Shown here: positions 36,051-46,128 of the stretch, piece by piece
How positions within the stretch are numbered: the first letter of the stretch is position 1
Layout: each line of letters starts with the position of its first letter
Assembly: GCA_030268105.1 (NCBI GenBank)
Contig: BSDZ01000020.1
Span: 264,001 to 328,000, forward strand
Length of the DNA stretch: 64,000 bases
Direction: 5' to 3'
Source: Volvox africanus
Lineage: Eukaryota > Chlorophyta > Chlorophyceae > Chlamydomonadales > Volvocaceae
The notes under the pieces: generated by a model
The model's input: the letters and a program-made list of their open reading frames with translations, nothing else
Told to the model about the DNA's origin: nothing
Databases searched by the model: none
Made by a program: the position numbers and the translations under genes

Positions 36051-37023
36051 CATATACTAAATCCTCTATATGCTGTATATGTGTTACATGTTATGTTTAT
36101 AAAGCCAAGAGGAAAGACATATAGACGTACCAGCATCAGTATCAGGTATAGGACCGCCAGGACAGCGACCACCATTGCGGCCACGGAGATCCGATCCCTG
36201 CCCCGTTGTCCCACGGCCACCCGGATCGGTCTCTGTGAGAGCAGCTGAGGGGACGGAGGTCTCGCAGCTGCAGGCACAGACGAGGAGGGACACTGCGAGG
36301 CCGCCGTCCACCTGCTGCCTCCGGCTGCCTCCTGGTCCTGCGCCTGGTCCGCCCCCGGACTTCCGGCTGCTCCCGCCAATGCGCCCTTCGTTTTGCAAAA
36401 CAGGCTAGTAGTATGACCCATGACCCGCGAAGGATCACCACTGACCCACGGATCACCGCTGATACATTGCATGCTACCGCCTGCTACAGCACCCGCTGGT
36501 CCTTTATTAGCTCTTGCCCCGGCGATGGTCTCCGGAGCGGCCGTACGGTTGATAATAATGTTAATATGGTTGTTATAACGGTTAAAAAAGGTTCCATGCC
36601 ACGGGTCAATCGCAACGCCAGGGCCGCTTTGGATACCGAGAAGAGCTGAGGTACAATGTACGACCGGCGGAACTATTCCGTACGGCGGCTGCTGGCTATC
36701 TGAGACCGGATGCTGATCATAACAATCTGGTTTGTGTGTTTGCAGTGGTAAAGCCGGCGGGGTGGTCGACGGCAGGCGCTCGGTGCGCGTGAAGGGGAAA
36801 GGTAGTTGTAGCAGTTGGTTGTGGTTCCGGAGCGGCGGCACCAGAAGCAGCTCTTCCCCGGTGGCGTCCTCAGCATCAATGGCACGGTTGTTATTGGTGC
36901 TATTGATGGTGGTGGCGGTGGTGGCAGCACGATTATCATCTATAGAAAAAGCAGCAGTAACACCACCACCAAGGGAGCGAGGTTCCGTGAATCGACAACC
37001 AGGTTTAGGGGGACGCCAGGCAG
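35607..37023 (-). CDS. Putative membrane protein, 5' end unresolved
   Basis: Two exons are supported in phase: 37023-36131 and 35996-35607. The first is open for about 297 codons. It is rich in Ser, Ala, Gly and Gln and ends with a hydrophobic segment (VAAMVVAVLAVLYLILML). The second continues it (GAIALVCAQFLRPPP), so the splice creates a single long or re-entrant membrane span. The C-terminal 95 residues are Ser/Gly-rich and basic near the end. No in-frame ATG is found near the left part of exon 1, so upstream exons are missing from this model. An intron within the first exon (AT-rich part near 36540-36600) is possible. No family is recognised. The plus strand also has open frames here, so strand choice rests mainly on the membrane segment and the clean junction. 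Confidence 0.4.
36011..36056. repeat. CA/TA microsatellite
   Basis: Runs of CA then TA over about 45 bases in the intron between the two exons of the putative membrane protein. Confidence 0.8.
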
Positions 37024-37446
37024 CTGCGCAGGGGATTCAGGGTGGCACACTTACAGGGTGCGACTTCTCCTTCCCTCCCCCCCCCCGCCTACCACACAGA
37101 AGAAAGCGCGTGCATGTGTTGGGATGGGCGATACAGGTATAAGAGAATGAGAAGGAAGAAGAAGTAATACTGCGAGGGCGGGGCAGCGCGGGGCGCTTTC
37201 CTCGCTAACATCGGATTTATGGCGGGAGTGGCAAAGCGCCTGTCAGGGTGATTGCACCAACGGCGATATGTGAGCGAGTGGTACCCCGATGAGGCTGCCT
37301 ATGTCGCCATCGTGCACCGCCACTCGCTACATCCTGACCGGTCAACACGCGACGGACGAGGCGCGACAAGGCGCGGCACCCAATCAACGACTTCATAATG
37401 TGAAGGAATGGGTCAAGGGAGGAAAGCCCTTATACCAACGACACAC

Positions 37447-37545
37447 GGATGGATGGATGGATGGATGGATGGATGGATGGATGGATGGAGGCGCCCTCCC
37501 CTCTCGCGGGCAGGGCAGGGCAGGGCAGGGCAGGGCAGGGCAGGG
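37447..37545. repeat. Adjacent GGAT and GGCAG tandem repeats
   Basis: Ten or more GGAT units (37447-37490) are followed, after a short GC-rich spacer, by seven GGCAG-type units (37508-37545). They lie in otherwise unassigned DNA. Confidence 0.85.
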
Positions 37546-38173
37546 TGAGGTATGTATGCCACCGCCACCAGCGCACTGAAACACATGACATAAAATAAAA
37601 GTACATGAATCTTTGACCTTCCTGACAGGATATGGCCCGACTCAAGTACATATGTGCCAGGTAGGTTACACACAAACACATACTTGCTAAGGAGTAAAAA
37701 ACGTCAGCAGCATAAGAGATGCGAGAGACAGCATACGGGTCCCCCCCAGGCAGGTTGGATACCACAACAGATACATATATATTTGCAGCCGCCAAGACCG
37801 AACCGACCGACCGATGGACTGACTTGACTCCAGCAGGGATGTGCCCCGACCAGCCGAACATGCAGCTAGGACCCACCGGTGGCAGTTGCGGGATGTTCGC
37901 GGCGGCAGTCCAGGGAAAACCGCTGAAGGGCTGGCGGCATTTCCCAGCAGGCGCTTCCAGGGTACGCAGGGCAAGGGTAGTCAGCAAGGGGTGGCAGGGG
38001 AATGGTGCCGACGGTGGTGGTTTCGGGGACACCCTCTGCAATCGGCGGCGGCCAGAGGGGCTTTGATGGAGAGGGCTGAGGAGAAGCTCCTCGCGGTGGT
38101 GGTGGTGGTGATGGTGGTGATGGTGCTACTGCTGCTCCCCTTGAATAAGGTACGGCAACTGGGTCTCCGGTCT

Positions 38174-38178
38174 TACAG
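38174..38178 (-). promoter_or_regulatory. TGTAA polyadenylation motif (minus strand)
   Basis: TTACA on the plus strand reads TGTAA on the minus strand, 70-75 bases beyond the TAA of the gene ending at 38249. This spacing is typical of volvocine 3' ends. Confidence 0.5.
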
Positions 38179-38248
38179 AGACTTAAGGTGTTTGAGGTGT
38201 TCGACATAATTGCTTCGTAGCTTCTGTGGGCCCGATGGCGCTATAAGT

Positions 38249-38660
38249 TTACCACTGCTTCTTGGTACAGATGCTGGTAGGCAACTCTGTGTGTCCAAGC
38301 AGGTAGACCTTCCCATCAGGCGTCACGTTTGCGGGGAAGTCAGGGGCAGGGGTTAAGTGAGCAAAAGGCTAAGCGAACGGGAGCAGGGCGTGGCGGTGTA
38401 CGATTGGGCTCCATCCTTGGAAAAGCAAGCAAGGCTGCATCATGCGCAGGCATCATCATAGCAGGCTGTGTGCTGCGGCCTAAGTATTTTACAACATAGT
38501 GGGCAGTAGCGAGAAGCTCAACCTTTGCTCGGAGGACATTGCCGATGTTGGGATCACTGCCATCATGGCGGAGGTACGCCTGAGCCTTAGCAACAGCAAC
38601 AGCAGCAGCCTCAGCAAACCATGATGTCTCGTGACCTTCCGTGATGATTAATATGAGCCA
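38249..38660 (-). CDS. Unrecognised gene, 3' exons only
   Basis: Two exons on the minus strand, 38660-38493 and 38368-38249, join in phase and end at TAA. The first includes HETSWFAEAAAVAVAKAQ, HDGSDPNIGNVLRAKVEL and LATAHYV; the second includes HLTPAPDFPANVTPDG and KVYLLGHTELPTSICTKK. Codons are mostly NNC, NNT and NNG with frequent GCT and GCC, unlike the surrounding DNA. The donor is GTT|GTAAAA and the acceptor follows a pyrimidine-rich stretch (CCGTTCGCTTAG). A TGTAA lies 70-75 bases after the stop. A TATA-like element (CTATATAGG) on the same strand near 39032-39040 could be the promoter, but no start codon or first exon could be fixed, and the left limit at 38660 is only the last stop-free position after an AG. 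The family is not recognised. Confidence 0.5.
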
Positions 38661-41600
38661 CTAGACGGAGACGGAGACGGGGCGACAGCAGTAGTCTCTC
38701 CACTGGATGTAGATGGCCCCAACAAGGGACCTCCAAAGACGACAACACACACACACACACGCACACGCACACGCACAGGGACGCACGGGGCGCATAAGGA
38801 GCTCACGTCGCGTCAGTCAGGCCTGGTCAGAAGCGCCGGTTGCCCGCACTACCCGCACCAGTCCTGCTGATGTTGTCTAGCTAACCCCACCCACTTGATC
38901 GTCACGAGCCTGTGGGCAGATGTGAGGAGGTCCGGAGGGAGACGGGATCAGCCTCCTACGCGCCTCGCATGGAATGAGGGTTGGTATTTGTGCGCACCTA
39001 CCCACTGCGGGCCTCCCAGACAATGCACCCAACCTATATAGCTAGCTGGGGATCACGGAGAGATCCAGCCAAGCAAACAAATAAGGTCGCCGGCGATCGA
39101 TACCAGCTGCTCGGGGAAGCATCATACGAACGGCAGACTATAAAAATCAAACAAGGGCAGAGTATGTATATTAGTTCTTTCCCGTATATCCTGCTCTTTT
39201 TAGTTTTTGTTACGCATGCAGCTTCGACGGCAACTTATGCCCGGACCTGCACGAAGCATACATATCAATGCAACGACATTCTAATTCGTATTAAATTTAT
39301 TAAACATTTGAAGATACGTAGATCGGCTGAGCAGAGATGCCTACCTCGAAAATGCCGTGCCGCGGGGCACAAAAGCGCCCAACTGTTCAAGGCAAGGAGC
39401 TTGGGCAACGGATACAACCGCCGGTCACTTCCGAGGCATGGACATATGGATTGATATTCCGCGTCCATGAGCGTAATATAAATACCATTAAACGTGAGCT
39501 AAATTATATTCTTAACTGCTGGGCTGTCCTTCCATTTGTTTATATATTTCAAGATGCAATGCCGTCACAGATAGGTATAAAACGTTAGCCACACTGCCAG
39601 GCAAGGAGCGATAAGACAAGGCACTGAGAGAATTTTTAAAAATATCGTTGTACCTTACTATTATGACATTGTGTTAAAAATGATATTCGCTTCATGGAGC
39701 GTTCTCGGCCAGCATCTGCAGATGAAACCATGTTTAACTGTTTCGCAACCACCGCCCGCCAATATCCTTGTCGCGATCTAGCAAGTAGGATTGGTTCAAT
39801 TTACAATGACCTTGCAAAAGAAGCAGAAATGAACATTATAACCATCATTTTCCATGAGGGCATTTAAGAAGGCGAACATAGGGCCGAGGCGAACAAAAGG
39901 GTTACCACAAAACAGAGGGCAGGAAGGAGGCAAGGCGCAGGAAAGGCAAGCACGCATGATAATAGTGAAAGCACGTACGAACACAGAATGTAAAAAATTC
40001 AATCAGCATGGTTATAGTTTATTAGTTTGTAAATCCTACTTAGCCCGTGCATTGTGGATATCTTCGCATCCGCATTGGGGGTGGGCGCCGAAGGCCCGAA
40101 CGAAGAGAGCTGTATGCAAAAGTGCGCGCACCCATCTCTCACACTCTCACTCATAATCTCACACCGTTTAATCTGCGATGTATATTTATCTAATGTTATC
40201 AGCGTATTGAGGCGCCGCCAACGGGATAAACTAAATTTGGCGGCGCCTCACCACGGTGTGAGAAGTGCAATGAGTGTGAGCGTGAGTGACGAACCGAGCG
40301 GTACGCAGGGAGTGTTTCGCGGGCCCCCAAGCAAGCCAAACAAATGCAGTCAGCAAGATAGCAGTCGAACGCCCTGGATTGGGTGCGATTAACATCAGCT
40401 GTGTTAAATTATGTTATTTGCATGCCCCGAGAAGTGACCGACACACGACGTATAATGACGTCACTTAGTTGCGTTTCATTTACCGCCCTCCCGCTAAGGC
40501 CCAACCGTGCCGCGATTATGCTAACATTTATATATAGATGTATATGGCTACTATATCAGATTAAACATCAGCATCATCTACCGCTTGAGGGGTATGCGCT
40601 GTCCGACTGACGCGTTAAGGGTTCTTGAACGTTCAACCTCACATCGGCCAGTCTGCTGTATGATACCGTACCAGATACGACGCCTGGATCCGTTACCCTC
40701 TGGATGGGAGTCGTCGAGTTCTCCGTAGCTCAAGTCCGCCCTTTGAGGCCCGTGCTTTCTTACCTTACTTAGTTCTTACCTCACGTAGTTTTACATGTAT
40801 TGTCGGACGGTTCGTCCGTACGGATAGACCTTCCGGAGCGTGTATGAACATATCCGTCCAAGGAGGACCGAAGGATGCATACCCCGTACGACTGTACGGC
40901 GTCTCGATACTGGACTAGTCCAACAGAGCTTCTGCCGGAGCTTTCCAGCGGGATTATAAATCACCGGTGCGGGGCCGACAGGTACATTCCTTCAGCACAT
41001 TTGGATCCATTTGTAGTCGATTAGGACGTACTGCTGGTACTGCTTGTTCAGCAGCCCTTCGCAGCTTAGCTAGCTGCATCGTGCACAACAGCACATCGAG
41101 CTGCAAACACCGACGTATTATTGCGACAGAACTTCTGTTTACATTCTAACTTAAATCGTTGCTGCTGCACGACACGGGCTGCCCTTCGTCCAACACCATC
41201 TGTTGGTGAGTAATTCCTGTGCATGGCGCGGCAGACACAAGCTTACGAGGGTTGCTCGCGGCGCCAGCTGGCTAGGTGACACCACTGTATGTGCGCATCA
41301 CCTGTTGTTCATTTGAGAAACATTAGATAGCGTGACAGGCCCGTGGAAGAGATTTTAGGTAGTTATTAGGTGGTTCATGGGTAGTTATACTTTGCCATAA
41401 GAGGCGGTTATTCTGTTGTTAACAACTTAGGGTTCGGAGTCTTAAGACAGGCCTGGAGAATAACAGCGAGCAGCGGAGGGCCCCGTCACGTGGACGAGGC
41501 AGGGGAGAGGTATTAAGAGTCGTCTCTCTTCGTGCACCAAAGCAGCAGTAGCGCCGCCTGATAGAGATTCAAAATGATAGCATGTTTGTCGTACCCTTTG

Positions 41601-41736
41601 TGAGTTGAGTTTCTGCATGCGTCGTTTTATATCCACGATCTTCGAGCTGTCATCAGCATTCCTGCACACATGCAGCTCCCTCCCCCTCCCCTTCGAAGTC
41701 CGTTGCCCACTTAGAGGCATCAGGCAGCGAAGCAGG
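38661..41736. other. AT-rich gene-poor stretch
   Basis: About 3 kb with few GC-rich frames. It holds a CA/CG microsatellite (38742-38778), a hairpin-forming repeat (40136-40288) and scattered short frames, none with motifs. The missing 5' exon of the gene ending at 38249 probably lies in its first few hundred bases. Confidence 0.45.
40136..40288. repeat. Nested inverted repeat able to form a long hairpin
   Basis: The inner arms TGAGGCGCCGCCAA (40208-40221) and TTGGCGGCGCCTCA (40237-40250) are perfect reverse complements around a 15-base loop. Further out, CTCACACCG (40158-40166) pairs with CGGTGTGAG (40254-40262), and CTCACTC/GTGAG-rich tracts on each side also match imperfectly. This could be a MITE-like element, a hairpin RNA precursor or a relic of a transposon end. 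Confidence 0.6.
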
Positions 41737-41961
41737 ATGACTACGAATGCTATCGGTCCCCTGACCCCCGCCTCCGCGACCTTTCTGATTTTCAACCTGA
41801 TGGTCGCAATCATGATGGGCTGGTGCCTGATCGGCTCCGAGGCAGCCTTGCGACGTGAACATGGCATCAGTCCGTCGAAGACGAAGGGCCGCCACGTCGG
41901 CGCCGGCGGTCCCGGCCATGGAAACCGCCACAGTAGGGGTGGCCACCACGGCAATGGATGA
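41737..41961 (+). CDS. Small membrane protein with His/Gly-rich tail
   Basis: An intronless frame of 74 residues from ATG at 41737 (MTTNAIGPLTPASATF) to TGA. It has one hydrophobic segment of about 22 residues (TFLIFNLMVAIMMGWCLIG), a short charged linker, and a tail in which Gly and His alternate (GAGGPGHGNRHSRGGHHG). Third codon positions are mostly G or C, in contrast with the flanks, and a TGTAA lies about 400 bases downstream. An in-frame upstream ATG at 41617 would add 40 residues. The His-rich tail could bind metal, but that is inference. On the minus strand an overlapping frame (42093-41653) is also open and Ala-rich, so some doubt remains. No family is recognised. Confidence 0.5.
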   Translation: MTTNAIGPLTPASATFLIFNLMVAIMMGWCLIGSEAALRREHGISPSKTKGRHVGAGGPGHGNRHSRGGHHGNG

Positions 41962-42320
41962 AAGCACAACAGCGGTGGCACCAGCCATGTTCATGACGAA
42001 GGAGTTGTGGGAGCCGGGCCAGGCAGGGGCGGGAGCATGGACGGGGGCCGGGGCAGCGGCCGGGGTGGCGGCCGGGGCAGGGGCGGCCGGCACTAGGTAT
42101 GTACGGAATACGCTGTTGATTGATCATTTCGTTGCTGCGTTTATCCATCCCACCTTGCTCGTCGATGGGTGGCTGGTGGGTGACAGGTGCTGGTATCTAT
42201 GGCAACGGTGCATTTATTTCACGGCGTGAAGAGCCCTGGAAGGATGGAAAGGTTGGGGCTACCTATTAAGGGTGCAAGGCATTTCGGTAGCCAGCAAGCC
42301 TATCAGTTGACAGGGCCGCA

Positions 42321-42596
42321 TCAGATTTGCGCACGGCGAGACGTGCTCTTAAGGCTATTCATGTAACTGGCTGGGTAGCGGCGGTCCACAGCAGCAATGG
42401 CCGCAGCGGGTTGAAAACTGCAGTCCAGCAGTACGCAGCCCTCGTAGGAACGGGGTTTCGTGGTGGCAAGCCCGGGGGGGAGGGGGTTGTCCGGTAACCG
42501 GAACTCCACGGACCGTACATTAGGTGGCTCTGGTAGTCCGTGAAGTCCTTGCAAGGGGGGCAGTCGGTCACCGCCATAGATTGAGCGGAATCCCGG
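42321..42596 (-). CDS. Coding-like terminal exon, gene unknown
   Basis: From an acceptor preceded by a pyrimidine-rich tract (CTCTTCCCTACGACAG) the minus strand is open for 91 codons to TGA. The peptide includes RSIYGGDRLPPLQG, VRSVEFRLPDNPLPPG, RSYEGCVLLDCSF and AVDRRYPASYMNSL, with normal GC-rich codon use for this genome. No start codon or upstream exon was found in the AT-rich DNA to the right, so this may be a gene remnant. The family is not recognised. Confidence 0.3.
   Translation of the reverse strand, partial: PGFRSIYGGDRLPPLQGLHGLPEPPNVRSVEFRLPDNPLPPGLATTKPRSYEGCVLLDCSFQPAAAIAAVDRRYPASYMNSLKSTSRRAQI
42362..42366 (+). promoter_or_regulatory. TGTAA polyadenylation motif
   Basis: TGTAA about 400 bases after the small membrane protein frame, a candidate end for its transcript. 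Confidence 0.3.
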
Positions 42597-43437
42597 CTGT
42601 CGTAGGGAAGAGAAAGTACGAGCTGTCTTTAATTGCAATGATGATGTATGTAGCCTTCCGGCAGTTATGGTGGTCCGAAGTCACTGAATCGGTTTGCAAA
42701 AAAATATGAATCCTTGTCTGCGCAAGCAAGCAAGCCAGTGTGCCGTAACGTGAAGGGCCGCATTTGAAAGGATAAATCTGATGGAGCGGGATGTAGGTAC
42801 CAATCATGGCACTGTTTGCGCGATATGATGAGGAAATCACACAACGTTAGCTAGGGCAAATGCTGACTTCGTTCGTTCGTTGTGCAGCGGCCCTAACTTG
42901 CATACTTGCAGTCTGTAATGCAGGACGAGTCAATTACAGTCAACGGTGGTATAACTAATAGAGCGGCCATATTGGCAGTATCTCTTAAATGTTAATGGAT
43001 ATCAATGTCCTACCCGCTAGCTGCTAGTAGTGATAAATTAGTATGAGCATGCAGGTAGCGGCCATGGGCTAACGACGGTAGAATGTGTTAAGGCTCAGGG
43101 TTTAGACGTACGACGATACAGAATGTACGAGGCAACAGGTTCTGTACCGTACCGTACTGTATGCGAAGAGAGAGTTATCACCGACAACTTCTAGCAAGAT
43201 GGATGACTGTCACATATACGTGGAGAAATTGTTTTCGGTGATCTATACATCTGCATGACCGAATCCATGCTGTTTGTTGTGACGAACAACGCGGTAAAAA
43301 CTAACATTTACAGCGGATGGATATCCGAGAAGCAAACAAAGGAAAACAAAAGCCTATTCAGCCGTCGTGTGTGATTATACAGACGTGTATGCCGTATGTA
43401 GCACACACACATATAGGCTACATGGCTCTAGAGCTAA
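42597..43437. other. Unassigned AT-rich DNA
   Basis: About 840 bases with no frame that looks coding and no strong repeat. TTACA at 43308-43312 may be the poly(A) signal of the short minus-strand frame ending at 43438. Confidence 0.4.
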
Positions 43438-43545
43438 TTAAACCACAGCTTCTGCGTCCTTCCTCAAATTCATCAAGTTGATTAACTTTGTTATAAACGC
43501 ACCAACTGTTGTGGAGAACTCCGGGATGTCCTGGGGCTCTGCCAT
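43438..43545 (-). CDS. Very short open frame, 35 residues
   Basis: On the minus strand an ATG at 43545 opens a 35-codon frame ending in TAA. The peptide begins MAEPQDIPEFSTTV and continues with a helical part (FITKLINLMNLRKDA). A TGTAA motif lies about 125 bases beyond the stop. The amphipathic composition and the clean start look more like a real small protein than chance. It could equally be a final exon. No family is recognised. Confidence 0.3.
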   Translation of the reverse strand: MAEPQDIPEFSTTVGAFITKLINLMNLRKDAEAVV

Positions 43546-46128
43546 TTCATTAACAATGACCGCCGGTTCGTTGCTGACTTAGGGTTTGCAGGACGCACAC
43601 ACAAGCAACGCGGCACGATCCGAATAGCACATATGAGATTGATGACGATGCTTCTGTTAAGAATATACCGACGTACAGACGCGTGCGCCGAAACAAATAC
43701 ACACGAAGCCTGGTCGCCTTAGTCCGGGAATGACGAACGGGAAATGTTGTATAACTTGAGGCGGGGGCGAGAGGGCCGGAGAATTCAGGAGTCGCCGGGG
43801 GGCAGGAACTTGCTGTTCGCACGTCTGCTGACGGAAACTAAATCCCTCTCTGACGACCAAATGGCATTTCCAGCGCCCGTAGAAGGATACGCGATTGAGC
43901 CTGCCTGCTACGAAGATTGAAAGATTGGTATCACACCTCTCGCCATAAATGTGAGGCACCCTTGCAGCCTTGCCGCCTTCATCACGCGACAATCCTAGCA
44001 ACGCACACGTTACTGGTGCCAACAAACATCACGATAGAGTAGCGGCGGTACACAAATCGAGCGAATGAAAGCAGTACAAGGCAATAAGAGATAGCTATCA
44101 GGCGCAAGGACATCATTGTTGTAAACTGGCCGAATGTAAAAGTTGGCCGAATGAAGATCCGCACTGCTTCGGGCAACGTGCATCATGCCGTCCATTGCCT
44201 GACCCCAAAGGACTTCGCATCTACTGCAAGAAGCTAAAACTGAAACTGCAACAAACTGCATCAACCCAGATGGATGGATAGATCAACATGACGAACACCA
44301 GAAACCCGTCAGTCAGTCAGTTGGTTGACATGACAGGTAGTAAGTTGGCCAGCTGCAGCATGGCCAACTACCCAATGAACCACGAACTTACCAACCACGC
44401 GCCACCTATCCCTCTTGCCGCTCCAATAGGCTATACGACCACACGCTATTGCTGTTCAACACAGTACCATTATATAAAAGGCGCGAAATATATATGACGA
44501 TGTTTCCGTCCGGCCTCAACGCAGAGATTTAGGCCTCAGTTTCAGGTGGCCACACAGCGATCTGCGATCACCACACCATCGTGACTAGCCATTCGGGGAA
44601 CGCGGGGGGGGGGGAGGAATTTGTGTACGGATATAGTGAGGGGGAAAACTGGGGGGGCGTAACTGGTGCCTCGTGGAAGTGCATTTCTTATTTGGCATGA
44701 ATGGCGGCATGCACCCTGGCCCTGGGCGCGTAATGCACACCAGGACACGGACTACACACCCCGATTCTCATAGATAAACACGCAACCTTATACATTCGTT
44801 GGTGCCAAGTAAGTGGCATATGAGCGACTCACGGGCACGCATCTCAACCCGCTGCTCCACCCTTAGACACAGCTTCGCAAATAAAGGGGCAGGGAACGGC
44901 GGCGTAGGAATGGATCTAATCCTGTGGCGATGCTTAGAAGCCCCTTCCCCCACACAATCACTCAATAGGTCCTTAGCAAGGAGAAGGCCACAAGCATACT
45001 ACACTATTGTAGGGCGCCTACGAAATTGGAACATAAATTGGGACCTAAGCTGTTAACGAACGAATCCAAATGTTCAAAACATCTACCTCAAAACCGCAGC
45101 AAATCCCAGATATTTACGTACGTCTATACGTCTGCGATACTACTACACGCTGCACATACTAAGATTGAGGTGCGTGTAGTGATGAAGCAGCTCGCTATCT
45201 TGACGAGCGAGCGAAGGGTGTCAGGTCGCTTGCTAGGGGTACTGGATGGGGGTTATTGGGTTGGTAGATGAACGCGACCAAATGCTAAGTGCCAAGGAGG
45301 CCATTGTCCCACTCATCCATCCTGCGCATATATATGCTAAATATGATACTCAGCAGCTTCCCGAAAACGTAAAAGTGCGGTGCCGTCGTTCAGTCGTCCA
45401 GCTACTATACCTACTCTCATGAATATGGCGTCCGTTATATTGTATGCACTTAAAATTCGCTGTTGGAAACGTTATTGGCACATGCATGCCGTACAATAGC
45501 TAACATGAAAGAGTAGCTACTATATCACTTGGTGCATGTAGCATGATACTCATGCAACCCCCACTATTAACCTATGATGATGTTGATGATGACAGTGATG
45601 ATGATGACTGAATGATGATGATGATGACAGTGATGATGGAAATTGCAGTTCGACCCAACGACTACTTACATCCCCCTCCAAGGCCCCTCCCCAAATCTAA
45701 CGAAGGCGCCAGCCTGCACGCACAAGGCGGGGCTCGGGTCGTAGAAAAGGGCCTTATGTAAGCAGCGGCCACAAGAATAATGAAGCTAGCGGTGCTGAGA
45801 GATCTGGTGTCGGTTCAGAACAACAACTCATTTGACGCCACGTGTTCCTGCTTAAGGTAATGGTGCGGCCCAAATCCAAATCCAAACCGAAACCGGGTGA
45901 AAGCGGAGGGCCGGAGAAGGCCTGCAAGTTGGGGCCGAGCTCTAAGCAAAGGAAGGGGTCATCCGTTTTCATCTACGTGCCCTTTCTACAAGGGCAAGAG
46001 CCAAGTGGGCAGCGTCAGCCCGCCTGAACGGGGAGTCGCCCAGGGTCCCGACAATTACCGCACTGACAACGTGCCCACTGGATTCATGCGAGGACAGATG
46101 GTGGCGGCTGGGACGTAGAGACGGCTAC
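43546..46128. other. Gene-poor region
   Basis: About 2.6 kb with no convincing exon on either strand. It contains a GATGAT-type repeat at about 45574-45640. TTACA at 45666-45670 (minus-strand TGTAA) may end the monooxygenase transcript. Confidence 0.45.
45666..45670 (-). promoter_or_regulatory. TGTAA polyadenylation motif (minus strand)
   Basis: First clear TGTAA on the minus strand after the stop of the copper monooxygenase gene, about 460 bases downstream. Confidence 0.35.

Noticed and set aside
36732..37150. Two overlapping plus-strand frames with Gly/Ser-rich or hydrophobic stretches
   Set aside because: They lie opposite the minus-strand exon that continues in phase into a membrane segment. 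Strand choice is not certain, so this rejection is tentative.
37447..37545. Regular direct repeats resembling a CRISPR array
   Set aside because: Units are 4-5 bases with no spacers, in a eukaryotic genome. They are simple tandem repeats.
37689..38209. Plus-strand frames around 37719-38209 with a Val/Leu-rich stretch
   Set aside because: The hydrophobic run comes from a GGT microsatellite. No consistent exon chain could be built, and part overlaps the 3' end of the minus-strand gene ending at 38249.
39001..39470. 157-codon frame and overlapping short frames possibly from a transposase
   Set aside because: No catalytic motif, terminal inverted repeats or target-site duplication could be seen, and codon use is that of non-coding AT-rich DNA.
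45842..46118. Two short plus-strand frames just beyond the monooxygenase stop
   Set aside because: They are in different frames with no intron between them, carry no motif, and probably lie in the 3' UTR of the convergent gene.
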